Shown here in pieces: positions 16,662 through 24,752 of a stretch of DNA of 44,152 nucleotides. Source of the stretch: Candidatus Zambryskiibacteriota bacterium. Lineage in GTDB: Bacteria > Patescibacteriota > Minisyncoccia > Phycocordibacterales > WO2-35-19. Both the position numbers and the translations under genes were made by a program. Numbering within the stretch: position 1 is the first letter of the stretch; every line of letters begins with the position of its first letter. The notes beneath the pieces were generated by a model, which worked only from the letters and a program-made list of their open reading frames with translations, had not been told where the DNA came from and made no database searches. The stretch lies in NCBI GenBank assembly GCA_003233455.1, contig QILQ01000048.1, positions 1 through 44,152 on the forward strand. Reading direction: 5' to 3'.

Positions 16662-17426
16662 ATGAAATATAAAAATAAACCTTTAACTTTATTTGAAATA
16701 AACGAAGCTCTTAAAAAAAGAGTGGCTCTTATTACCAAGGAATTTACCGATGGATTTGAATTTATAAAAAATTATCCTCGTTCAGTCACTTTTTTTGGTT
16801 CCGCCCGAACTAAAGAAGATGACCCTTATTATAAAAAGAGTAGAAACTTAGCTGGCAGAATAGTAAAAGAACTTCATTATTCGGTAGCCACCGGAGGCGG
16901 TCCGGGCATTATGGAAGCCGCTAACCGAGGAGCATTTGAAGCCGATGGTAATTCTTTAGGATTAACTATTGAATTACCTCATGAACAATTGAATAATAAA
17001 TATTTAACCGATAAAGAAGATTTCCATTATTTTTTTAGTAGAAAAGTTTGTCTCTCATTTTCAGCTGAAGCTTACATTTTTTTTCCGGGCGGTTTTGGCA
17101 CTCTTGATGAATTTTTAGAAATTCTGACTTTGATTCAAACAAATAAAATACCAAAAGCACCGATGATATTGGTAGGAGACTTTTTTTGGCGACCATTGGA
17201 ACAATTTTTTAAAGAAATACTTTTGGCAAACCAAAAAATAAAAGAAGAAGACCTTTCTTTATACACTATTACAGAGAATGAAAATCAAATAATAAAAATT
17301 ATAAAAGCGGCGCCAATACGCTTAGGTCTTAGGTATGATGAAAATTCAGAAAAATTAAAAAAGAATAATCATCAAATGAATGGACACGAACCATTAAGCG
17401 GACTCTTTGAAAAAGTTGATGATTGA
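16662..17426 (+). CDS. LOG-family Rossmann-fold protein
   Basis: 254 residues with the LOG (lysine-decarboxylase-like) motifs VTFFGSART, VATGGGPGIMEAANRGAFEADG and the active-site FFPGGFGTLDEFLEILTLIQ. Family members hydrolyse nucleoside 5'-monophosphates such as AMP or cytokinin nucleotides to free base and ribose phosphate. Members named as lysine decarboxylase do not have that activity. About 30 residues precede the core and about 40 follow it, ending in a poorly conserved charged tail. It stands alone, converging with the VirD4-like gene over a shared terminator region. Confidence 0.88.
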   Translation: MKYKNKPLTLFEINEALKKRVALITKEFTDGFEFIKNYPRSVTFFGSARTKEDDPYYKKSRNLAGRIVKELHYSVATGGGPGIMEAANRGAFEADGNSLGLTIELPHEQLNNKYLTDKEDFHYFFSRKVCLSFSAEAYIFFPGGFGTLDEFLEILTLIQTNKIPKAPMILVGDFFWRPLEQFFKEILLANQKIKEEDLSLYTITENENQIIKIIKAAPIRLGLRYDENSEKLKKNNHQMNGHEPLSGLFEKVDD

Positions 17427-17463
17427 TGATAATTAGTTTTTAATTACACAACATCTAATTCCA

Positions 17464-17504
17464 AAAATCTATACTAAACGCTCGGCGTCTAATATAGATT
17501 TTTT
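17464..17504 (-). terminator. Terminator downstream of the VirD4-like gene, containing a dispersed palindrome
   Basis: AAATCTATA/TATAGATTT closes a stem around an ACGC/GCGT inner stem. On the minus strand it follows the stop at 17516 by about a dozen bases and ends in a T-run, as an intrinsic terminator should. On the plus strand it could also stop the LOG transcript. The inner 29 nt (17469-17497) recur in inverse at 43619-43647 with one difference. Confidence 0.7.
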
Positions 17505-17515
17505 AGAAACTTGTG

Positions 17516-20281
17516 TTATAAAATATTATATTTTTGCATAATCAACTTCTCCACTTCCTCGCGAGGCCTGCCATATTTTTGATAAGAAATTTCTTTTAAC
17601 TTTTCTATTTGTTCTTTATTACCCAAAAGTGGTGGTGGCACTTCAATATTAAAAGGTTTGGCCGGTTTACCATTTACTAAAAGTCGCAAATAAGCGTTAT
17701 AATTGTCTATATTCATTAAATCACTAGCGATAAAAGTGGGAGTAAATTGTTTTTCCAAATATTCCGCATCTTCAGCGCCAACTCTAAAAGAACAAAGCGA
17801 GCCAACATTACCAAATACAGCATCACGAATATTATCTTCCAATTGAGCAATAAATTGATGAGCAATAGTTAAAGAAAGTTTATATTTTCTGGCTTCGGAT
17901 AAAATAGTGGCAATAGAATCAGTAGTAATATTTTGAAATTCATCAATATAAAGATAAAACGGAGGCAATTTGTTTGACGAAGGATTGAAAGTGTCTGCTC
18001 TAGAAAGAGCCGCCATCAAAATTTTGCCTACTAAAATAAGCCCGATTAAGTTTGCGTTTATGTCCCCCAATCTTCCTTTAGAAAGATTGACCAAAAGGAT
18101 TTTTTTATTATCCATAATATCGCGAAAGTTGAAAGAAGATTTTTCTTGAGCAATTACCGGTCGCATAATATCATTGGATAAAAAGACATCAAATTTATTG
18201 GTAACATATTGAACATAATTAGCTAGACCTTGCTCGCCGGTGGTTTTCTCGGCATTAATCCAAAATTGTTTAACTAAAGGATTTTTACATTTGGATATTT
18301 TAAGGTCCCGATAAGTTTTATCCGAAAGAGCTCGCGACATATCAACCAAAGTATTGCCGGAAGCCGGATCATCCATCACAAGAAGTGCGGAATTTCTGAA
18401 ATATTGTTCAAAAGCGGGACCCATTGATTCCGGCACATTACCGTAAAGTTTACGAAAAATACTGAAAAGTTCGTTAACTACAAAAGTTTTTTGCTCTGGA
18501 AATTTCTCGTCGTATTCAAGCATATTAAGAGCCATTGGTCGTGCCGTGTAAGCCGGGTCAAAATAAATAAGGTCGTTATATCGCTCAGCTGGCACATTAG
18601 AAAGAACATCTTGAACATCGGAGCCGTGCGGGTCAATCATACAAACACCATTACCCATTTTTATATCTTGAATAATCATCTCTTTTAATAAAGTGGATTT
18701 GCCGGTGCCAGTCTGACCTATGCAGTAAAAATGCCGTAATCTGTCATCTTCCGTCATTTTTATATCAGTTGAAATATTGCGATGTTTGTTAATACCGAGA
18801 AGTAAGCCTTTTTTACTTATGTCAAGAGCAGCCGGAGCCGTAGCCGATCTTGATTGACGCAAACCTTCGGAAGCACTCAAGGCTTTAGTTTGAAAATGAA
18901 TCAGAGAAGTTGCTTCTCTTAAATTTAGAGGTAAAGAGACGCTGTCATCAAAAATACGGAAGCTAAAATTTTTAACTAATTTCCGCAAATTGCCTTTTTC
19001 CGCTTTTTTCCATTCTAAAGAATTACCTAAAGTATCGTCAAATTGGTTAAAACTTGATTTAAGACTATCCAATATTTCCAAAGCTTCTTCTTTGCTGTTA
19101 GAAGAAGCCAAAAGTCGCAAATTACATCTTACTATCGGCGAATTTATTTTACGATTTATTTCTTCTACCGCCTTTTGGTCAATAGATTCCGGTTTTTCTT
19201 CTTTTTCATCTGTCTCTTTTTTAGATTTTGGAGAAGAAAATAAATCTTTAAAAGTATGAATAATCTCGCTGGAAATATTATCCGGAATATCTATCGCTTC
19301 TTTAAGAGGAACGCCATTTTGAATTTTGTTTAAAGCGTTTTTATATTTCTTAACATATTTATCTCCCGCTGGCGACCAGATAAGTTGAATAGCCGCTCCT
19401 TCACCATCTCTATCCACTTTTGAAAAACTTGAAAGAATAACATTAAGGGGATCATGAACGAAACTTTCATAAGTTTTTAGAGGAAAAATAGGATTTTTAG
19501 TGAAAGAAGCTGAAACGCCGGCGGTATATCCAGTTTGATTAAAAATATTATAATCATCCGGTTTTTCGGTAATTTTAGCATTATGAAATATGGAAAGTAT
19601 TTGTTTTTCAAAAAGACTTTTTCTATTGGTCGGCACTGCCACGTAAAAAATTATTTCTTGAGAAAAATTAGCGTTGGCAATCTCTAAAGCCATCCAACTT
19701 TCAGTTTGTTTACCTGAAGCTGAATTTGAAATAGAAAGCATACCAGCGTAAAATTGTTCCATTCCGGAAATAATTTCTTCCAGATTAAATTTGCTCTCGT
19801 CTTTCTTTTCTTCTGGAATTAAAATTTCATAAAGAGACATATGGAGACCTTTGAAAATTTTTTCCTTATCACTCAGTCCGGAAATAGTAAAACCTTCTTT
19901 TAAATATTCTGATATAAATCTATGAAAATCATCAGTGATATGAAAGTCGTGCATTTTTTCAACTACTGAGAGAGCGTTTTTAATACCTTTTTCTTTGGCC
20001 AGCGAAACTAACTCATTTATTTGTCGGTCATGTTCTTCCGGAGAAAGTTTTAAGGCTATTTTTTCTATTTCCTCTTTTTTTATTTCATATTCAGGATGAA
20101 GAACAGCAGTAGCCGGCATTGTTTTATACTCGGCTAAAGTTTCTCTGGCTGGAGTTAAAGATTCTTTTTTTAATAAGCCCAGCTCCTCTAGATTTTTTTC
20201 TTTTTCAGCGATTAGTTTACGTAAATGAGAGATCTCATCTTCGGAGTTTTCAAAAGGAGTTTTTGGTATTGGAAATTCCAT
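17516..20281 (-). CDS. VirD4/TraG-like DNA-translocating ATPase
   Basis: 921 residues from the ATG at 20281. The N-terminal half is a charged helical region (EEIEKIALKLSPEEHDRQINEL) plus alpha/beta segments. The C-terminal half is a RecA-like motor: Walker A GQTGTGKSTLLKEM near 525, DPHGSDVQDVL, Walker B FYLYIDEFQN near 770, and IAHQFIAQLEDNIRDAVFGN. It resembles type IV coupling ATPases and the DUF87/TraG proteins common in Patescibacteria; those handle DNA or protein export or pilus-linked uptake. No other conjugation gene is nearby and no membrane helix is obvious. An upstream start at 20311 adds ten unlikely residues; 20281 lies 9 nt after a TATAAT. Confidence 0.8.
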   Translation of the reverse strand: MEFPIPKTPFENSEDEISHLRKLIAEKEKNLEELGLLKKESLTPARETLAEYKTMPATAVLHPEYEIKKEEIEKIALKLSPEEHDRQINELVSLAKEKGIKNALSVVEKMHDFHITDDFHRFISEYLKEGFTISGLSDKEKIFKGLHMSLYEILIPEEKKDESKFNLEEIISGMEQFYAGMLSISNSASGKQTESWMALEIANANFSQEIIFYVAVPTNRKSLFEKQILSIFHNAKITEKPDDYNIFNQTGYTAGVSASFTKNPIFPLKTYESFVHDPLNVILSSFSKVDRDGEGAAIQLIWSPAGDKYVKKYKNALNKIQNGVPLKEAIDIPDNISSEIIHTFKDLFSSPKSKKETDEKEEKPESIDQKAVEEINRKINSPIVRCNLRLLASSNSKEEALEILDSLKSSFNQFDDTLGNSLEWKKAEKGNLRKLVKNFSFRIFDDSVSLPLNLREATSLIHFQTKALSASEGLRQSRSATAPAALDISKKGLLLGINKHRNISTDIKMTEDDRLRHFYCIGQTGTGKSTLLKEMIIQDIKMGNGVCMIDPHGSDVQDVLSNVPAERYNDLIYFDPAYTARPMALNMLEYDEKFPEQKTFVVNELFSIFRKLYGNVPESMGPAFEQYFRNSALLVMDDPASGNTLVDMSRALSDKTYRDLKISKCKNPLVKQFWINAEKTTGEQGLANYVQYVTNKFDVFLSNDIMRPVIAQEKSSFNFRDIMDNKKILLVNLSKGRLGDINANLIGLILVGKILMAALSRADTFNPSSNKLPPFYLYIDEFQNITTDSIATILSEARKYKLSLTIAHQFIAQLEDNIRDAVFGNVGSLCSFRVGAEDAEYLEKQFTPTFIASDLMNIDNYNAYLRLLVNGKPAKPFNIEVPPPLLGNKEQIEKLKEISYQKYGRPREEVEKLIMQKYNIL

Positions 20282-20290
20282 TATATTTTT

Positions 20291-20296
20291 ATTATA
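20291..20296 (-). promoter_or_regulatory. TATAAT box of the VirD4-like gene
   Basis: Minus-strand TATAAT at 20296-20291, 9 nt before the preferred ATG (20281). The -35 region is T-rich with no good match. It supports the shorter start and a leaderless mRNA. Confidence 0.4.
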
Positions 20297-20362
20297 ACAA
20301 AACAACAGCACCTAAAAAAGGCGCCACTGTTTATAAAGCCAAAATTAAAACCGAAACTTATA

Positions 20363-20680
20363 TTACATTTGTTGAGGAGTAGTCGGAGCAACGGGAGTAG
20401 CGGAAGACTTTGGTTTCAAAGCCACTAAAGCAGCAAGACCAATAAGGATATAGATAATCCTTGAAATAATAGCCCCTTGTCCACCAAACAATTGTCCTAT
20501 GTCCCAACCTGAAATACCAAGTAAAAGCAGATCCAAACCTCCGATAACTAGGAACCAATGCGCTGTTTTTTGCATAAAATTTTTATTAATTTTTAACTTC
20601 TTATAAAACGACCATAAACTTACTTCATTATATAATACCATCATTAATAATGGAATAAAAAATGTGTATAGCGAAATCAT
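20363..20680 (-). CDS. DUF378-family small membrane protein with N-terminal extension
   Basis: About 105 residues. WFLVIGGLDLLLLGISGWDIGQLFGG...SRIIYILIGLAALVAL matches the two-helix DUF378 family, whose function is unknown. Before it lies an extra hydrophobic segment (SLYTFFIPLLMMVLY) and a basic stretch, making the protein longer than the usual ~70 residues. The start is uncertain: TTG at 20689, ATG at 20680 (chosen), or the ATG at 20575 that begins the domain itself. The C-terminus is a short Ser/Pro/Thr tail. It lies upstream of the VirD4-like gene, which has its own TATAAT. Confidence 0.7.
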   Translation of the reverse strand: MISLYTFFIPLLMMVLYNEVSLWSFYKKLKINKNFMQKTAHWFLVIGGLDLLLLGISGWDIGQLFGGQGAIISRIIYILIGLAALVALKPKSSATPVAPTTPQQM

Positions 20681-20699
20681 CCCTTTCAACCATTATTTC

Positions 20700-20727
20700 T
20701 TGATAAAAATAATATTATTGGTAGAAT
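20700..20727 (+). promoter_or_regulatory. Predicted promoter of the thiol-redox operon
   Basis: TTGATA (20700-20705), 16-bp spacer, TAGAAT (20722-20727). The first start codon of the operon is at 20749, giving a leader of about 15 nt. Confidence 0.55.
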
Positions 20728-20748
20728 AGCATTTATAAATTAAATATT

Positions 20749-21162
20749 ATGCGGTCTTCATTAAAAAAAATTACCGTTTGGTTCGTTTTAATACCATTTT
20801 TAATGGTAGTCTTTTTCAGTCTCCCTCTTATGATACACGGGTCAAACGACAAGATAAATGATAATTGTCTATTTTCTATTATGGAATTAAATCCCTGTCC
20901 TCAAGATAATATAGCGTCAATTGCTCATCATTTCTCATTTTACGAATCATTTTTAAATGTCCCAATTAATTTTGGCGTAATGGTTTTAATTATTTCTCTG
21001 TTGTTTGTTACTTATATTATCTCTATATTTTCAACAAATCTGCTATTTTTAAAACTGCCTATATATTCAAGCAATTCAAACAGTCCTCCACCAAATATTT
21101 TACATAAAATAAAAATAATGCGTTGGTTTTCTCTTTTTGAAAATAGTCCGAATTTTGAATAA
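20749..21162 (+). CDS. Small membrane protein with a two-cysteine loop
   Basis: 137 residues, no family recognised. Two hydrophobic segments (about 9-29 and 75-97) enclose a loop containing NDNCLFSIMELNPCPQDN, so two cysteines probably face outside. The C-terminal 40 residues are polar and Ser/Pro rich. It heads the operon with DUF1573 and CcdA-like genes (37 and 8 bp gaps), so a role in thiol-disulfide chemistry or metal handling outside the membrane is plausible but only by context. Confidence 0.6.
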   Translation: MRSSLKKITVWFVLIPFLMVVFFSLPLMIHGSNDKINDNCLFSIMELNPCPQDNIASIAHHFSFYESFLNVPINFGVMVLIISLLFVTYIISIFSTNLLFLKLPIYSSNSNSPPPNILHKIKIMRWFSLFENSPNFE

Positions 21163-21198
21163 TCGTTTCCATTTATTCAAATTAAATTTTTAAACTTT

Positions 21199-21705
21199 AT
21201 GAAAACAAAAACAATTATTATTCTCATTGTTATCGCAATTGTAGGTCTGTTTGTTTGGGGTTATTTCTCAAAAGGAGGAACAGCGGCTTCTGTTCAGGGA
21301 GTTTCATTAAATACTTCTCAAAATTTTCTCACCGCTCCGAAAGTTTTTTACAACTTCGGCGTAATCTCAATGAAGGATGGCGATGTGAGCAAAGAATTCA
21401 AAGTAACCAATCCCAGTGATAAGGATATTACCATAAGCAAAGTTTTAACTTCTTGTATGTGCACCAGTGCCTTTATTGTAAAACCGAGTGGCAAGCTTAA
21501 AGGACCTTTTGGTATGGGTGGTATGGGTTATGTTCCTCCGGCTAACGAAATTATTAAGGCGGGAGAAAGTCGTATTATTCGTGTAGTCTTTAATCCAAAC
21601 GCTCACGGTCCAGCTGGCATCGGCAGAATAGACAGATTTGTTACCTTGACTGGTTCTTCTGGTAATACATTTCAGCTTGAGATAAAAGCTATCGTAACCC
21701 CTTAA
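21199..21705 (+). CDS. DUF1573 domain protein, exported
   Basis: 168 residues: an N-terminal anchor (TIIILIVIAIVGLFVWGYF), then an immunoglobulin-like DUF1573 domain, NFGVISMKDGDVSKEFKVTNPSDKDITISKVLTSCMCT, where C-x-C replaces the usual S-C-G-C-T, and AGESRIIRVVFNPNAHG. The C-terminus FVTLTGSSGNTFQLEIKAIVTP is typical. The family function is not defined, but it often sits near redox genes. Here it is followed 7 bp later by a CcdA-like electron carrier, suggesting the Cys pair receives electrons from it. A glycine/methionine-rich insert (GPFGMGGMGYVPP) is unusual and could be a flexible loop. Confidence 0.88.
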   Translation: MKTKTIIILIVIAIVGLFVWGYFSKGGTAASVQGVSLNTSQNFLTAPKVFYNFGVISMKDGDVSKEFKVTNPSDKDITISKVLTSCMCTSAFIVKPSGKLKGPFGMGGMGYVPPANEIIKAGESRIIRVVFNPNAHGPAGIGRIDRFVTLTGSSGNTFQLEIKAIVTP

Positions 21706-21712
21706 TACAATA

Positions 21713-22492
21713 ATGAAAAAATCAGTTATCAGTATAGGGATATTGCTCTTAGCTATTATAGGAATCGTAGCACTTAAATACAGTCCTAATTTTTCCGCTT
21801 TCTTGTGGAATACAAGTCAAGGAGGAGCTTGGCTCTTCCCGCTTGTAATATTTTCAGCTCTGCTTGATAGTGTCCACCCTTGTTCATTCTCCATTCTCCT
21901 TATCACCATTGCATTCTTATTCGGTTTGCAGATGACCAGAAAGAAAATTTTACAGATTGGAGGTATGTATATCGCCGGTATATTCGTCGCTTATTTCACC
22001 ATAGGTATCGGTATTTTAAAAATAATTCATATTTTTAATGTGCCACATTTTATGGGTAAACTTGGTGCTTCACTCTTAATTATTTTCGGACTTCTTAATC
22101 TTATTAAAGCAATCTTCCCCAAATTTCCCATTAAACTTAAAATTCCGGAAGTGGCACATCGCTCAATGGGAAAATTTATGAGCAAAGCCTCTATTCCGGC
22201 GGCTTTTATTTTAGGTTTATTGGTTGGTCTTTGTCAATTTCCATGTATGGGAGGTCCTTACCTTATGGTGATAGGTCTCTTGCATGACCATGTCACATAT
22301 CTTAAAGGTTTTAGTTATCTCTGGCTTTATAACATTATCTTAATAATTCCACTTGTTGTAACTCTTTGGATAGCCGCTAACCCCGTTCTTATTGAGAAAG
22401 TTAAGAAATGGAAGAAAACCCAAATGAGAGACGCTCATTTTTGGATAGGGATAGCTATGATTATTATCGGTATTTTAGTTTTATTCATCTAG
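21713..22492 (+). CDS. CcdA/DsbD-type membrane electron carrier
   Basis: 259 residues with about seven membrane helices. The two pseudo-symmetric cysteines are in SVHPCSFSILLIT and CQFPCMGGPYLMVIG, matching the CcdA/DsbD transmembrane domain. Such proteins carry reducing electrons from cytoplasmic thioredoxin across the membrane to external thiol proteins. Together with the VKOR oxidase gene at 11608, the cell appears to have both an oxidising and a reducing thiol route. There is no fused thioredoxin domain. The DUF1573 protein is the likely local partner. Confidence 0.88.
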   Translation: MKKSVISIGILLLAIIGIVALKYSPNFSAFLWNTSQGGAWLFPLVIFSALLDSVHPCSFSILLITIAFLFGLQMTRKKILQIGGMYIAGIFVAYFTIGIGILKIIHIFNVPHFMGKLGASLLIIFGLLNLIKAIFPKFPIKLKIPEVAHRSMGKFMSKASIPAAFILGLLVGLCQFPCMGGPYLMVIGLLHDHVTYLKGFSYLWLYNIILIIPLVVTLWIAANPVLIEKVKKWKKTQMRDAHFWIGIAMIIIGILVLFI

Positions 22493-22539
22493 CTTTCTGA
22501 TAAGTTTAGAGTTATGCTAAATTGCGTAAAAAATAAAAA

Positions 22540-23043
22540 ATGAAAACCCAAAATATAAAGCAAATTTCTTTGGAAGAATTTTTAGCAAAAATTGAACAAG
22601 CCAAAAAAGGTGGCGGAGTGGATCTTTCAACCACCGAAGATTTAAGTTTGGCGGTAATGAATTTAATCAGTCTAGAAGAACATTTCTTTTTCACCGCAAT
22701 GAAAACCGGCAAAGATGAATACTTGGATACTTCCGCGGAAATTAGAAATATACGTAAAGAATTATTGGCAGAACTGATGCCAAATCACGAAGGTGAAAGT
22801 TGGTGTGCTTCAAAACACCTTCTATCCACCACTATGAGATTGATTGAGGTTGGCAATAAATTACAATCGGAAAATAAAAAAGAAGAAGCTCTTAAAATAT
22901 TCAAAAAAGCTTATAAGACATATTCAATTTTTTGGGCACTTAAGTTAAAACTTATAAATCTTGAAAAAATCGTCAAAGCTTCAAAAGAAAGTTCTCAATT
23001 GGAAGATCTGGTCGCTAAGCTCGCAGATTGTTGCCAAGAATAA
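22540..23043 (+). CDS. Uncharacterised helical protein
   Basis: 167 residues, no family recognised. It is predicted almost fully alpha-helical, soluble, with charged amphipathic repeats (KKGGGVDLSTTEDLSLAVMNLISLEEHFFFTAMK and EEALKIFKKAYKTYSIFWALKLKLINLEKI), the latter tetratricopeptide-like in spacing. Three cysteines occur (SWCASKH, ADCCQE). It is the last gene of the redox operon, 47 bp after the CcdA-like gene, and ends at the border of the accessory island. Function unknown. Confidence 0.7.
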   Translation: MKTQNIKQISLEEFLAKIEQAKKGGGVDLSTTEDLSLAVMNLISLEEHFFFTAMKTGKDEYLDTSAEIRNIRKELLAELMPNHEGESWCASKHLLSTTMRLIEVGNKLQSENKKEEALKIFKKAYKTYSIFWALKLKLINLEKIVKASKESSQLEDLVAKLADCCQE

Positions 23044-23105
23044 TTCCATTTAAATCTTGAGAAATGACTAAATTCAGGCATAATAGCCAAAATATCTTGC
23101 TCGTA

Positions 23106-23135
23106 TCACCAAATTATTTGTAAATAATTTGGTGA
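23106..23135. repeat. Left boundary palindrome of the accessory island
   Basis: A perfect palindrome with 14-bp arms TCACCAAATTATTT/AAATAATTTGGTGA around GT. A near copy (one mismatch in the 26-nt core) sits at 28780-28805 touching tRNA-Glu. The two enclose the five accessory genes. Confidence 0.75.
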
Positions 23136-23314
23136 AGAATTACTAAACAAGTTTTACTTCTTACGAAGTATCGTTTGTTGTTTTTCTATTTCTTTGCGAA
23201 CTGTGTGACGCTCTTACCTTCAGTAAAAGGATTGTACTATCACACAACGATAGCACAAGCAAATCATATTGCACTTGCCCCAACCCACCCTATGCGTGCA
23301 CAAGCAAAGCTCCC
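23136..23314. other. Gene-free spacer with small dyads
   Basis: No credible gene between the palindrome and the KAP NTPase stop. Small dyads are present (ACTTC/GAAGT near 23157; CTATC/GATAG near 23239-23255; GTGTGA/TCACAC), and two copies of GCACAAGCAAA (near 23260 and 23299). One of these could terminate the island operon, but no clear T-run hairpin is seen. Confidence 0.4.
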
Positions 23315-24748
23315 TTACTCTTTACCTATACTTTCATACAATAAAGAATAAAATAACTTAACTTCCCAGGCATTGAGATGACTATTTAATGAAATAATAT
23401 CACTCTCTTTACCGTCTATTGTAATAGGATCCTTAATTGAAAAATCTTGAAATGGAATGTCTTTATTTTTGTATTTATTAATATATGCATGAATATCCCC
23501 CTCAAAATCTCTTAATATCTGAGTAGAAAAAGTTAAATAAGTTCTTTCTGGATTATTCTGTATAAGATCTTGTTTTGTACCATTCAAATTATCCTTTATT
23601 TCTTTAACTACTTCTTTAAATAAAGTCTTATCATCGAAAATTATCTTTAGTAATTCTATTCCTATTTTAATTGTCTCAAGCATTCCATTATTCCTACTAT
23701 TTGTATTTAAATTATATTCATCAAAAACGGGTAATTTATGCCTAACAATTTTCATTAACTGTCTTAAATCTAACTTCTTAAGATCTAACGATCTAATTAA
23801 AATATCTTCCAAAAAAATCTTTATATAATATGATCTGCCGACAAGACTTTTTTTAAGCTTTTCATTATCTGTTTTTATTTCTTTAAAAAAATTACTTAAA
23901 AATAATTTTACTACTTTGGAATTATCAAAATCAAAAATATTTATACTATAAAATTTATTAAAATATCCTTTTTCGCAAGTTTTTTCACCATATCTATGAT
24001 GAAAAATACTTTTAAGATTGTCATAGTCAGCAACTAAAATAATTTTATCAAATCCAAATTTATTCCTCCCATCTCTATCAAAAAATGCAGAGAATACATT
24101 TAGCACTCTAAATATATGTTCTGGATCTAGTCTGTCTAAGTCATCTAGTACCAAAACACTTTCTCTATTTTTTCCTCTCAGTTTCTTAATTGTATTATTT
24201 AATATGTAACTCAAATAGTCAGTTTCTGTTATGTTTTCTTCTTCAATTTTGGATATAAAATTTTTAACAAATTCCTCTTCGCTATTTTTATATTCCTTGT
24301 ATTTTTTATAAAACTCTGACATGTCTTTCAAAGGTCTCCCGAGTATTTTACCAAGCTCGTTAACTTCTAAATATGAAATGCTTTTCTTAAGAGCTGAGTT
24401 TAAAGAGAAATTTTGCTTTATATATTCAAATATACCAATGTCGTTTGTTTCAAATAATTCTTCTTTTCTATTTTTGTTTTTATTTAATAATGCTACCAAA
24501 ATGTCATACTTGAGAATATCAAAAATATCCTTGTTAGACGAAATTTGATAATTTACTGGAAATAAGTGAAAAACTTCATATTTTGTTTTATTTCTTTCAA
24601 AAAAATCTTTTAAAAAGAATGTTTTACCAATACCAAATTTTCCAGAAAATAAAATTCTTTCATTTCCTTTAATATCTAAATGCTCCTTAAAAGAGTCAAT
24701 AAAAGTATTATCAGGTAGCATATTTACTTCTTTTTGTTCTTTTTCCAT
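23315..24748 (-). CDS. KAP-family P-loop NTPase
   Basis: 477 residues from the ATG at 24748. Walker A SGKFGIGKTFFLKDF is near residue 36-50; Walker B VLVLDDLDRLDPEHIFRVLNVFSAFF near 200 is the KAP signature, followed by KIILVADYDNLKSIF and a long helical C-terminus. KAP NTPases include PifA of plasmid F, which causes phage T7 exclusion, and several occur in defence loci. No membrane helices are seen between the Walker motifs, unlike animal KAP proteins. An upstream start at 24799 would overlap the DUF262-HNH gene and add a cysteine/arginine-rich stretch; the 24748 start leaves a 4-bp gap and begins MEKEQKEVNM. AT content appears higher than in its neighbours. Confidence 0.87.
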   Translation of the reverse strand: MEKEQKEVNMLPDNTFIDSFKEHLDIKGNERILFSGKFGIGKTFFLKDFFERNKTKYEVFHLFPVNYQISSNKDIFDILKYDILVALLNKNKNRKEELFETNDIGIFEYIKQNFSLNSALKKSISYLEVNELGKILGRPLKDMSEFYKKYKEYKNSEEEFVKNFISKIEEENITETDYLSYILNNTIKKLRGKNRESVLVLDDLDRLDPEHIFRVLNVFSAFFDRDGRNKFGFDKIILVADYDNLKSIFHHRYGEKTCEKGYFNKFYSINIFDFDNSKVVKLFLSNFFKEIKTDNEKLKKSLVGRSYYIKIFLEDILIRSLDLKKLDLRQLMKIVRHKLPVFDEYNLNTNSRNNGMLETIKIGIELLKIIFDDKTLFKEVVKEIKDNLNGTKQDLIQNNPERTYLTFSTQILRDFEGDIHAYINKYKNKDIPFQDFSIKDPITIDGKESDIISLNSHLNAWEVKLFYSLLYESIGKE

Positions 24749-24752
24749 AATT

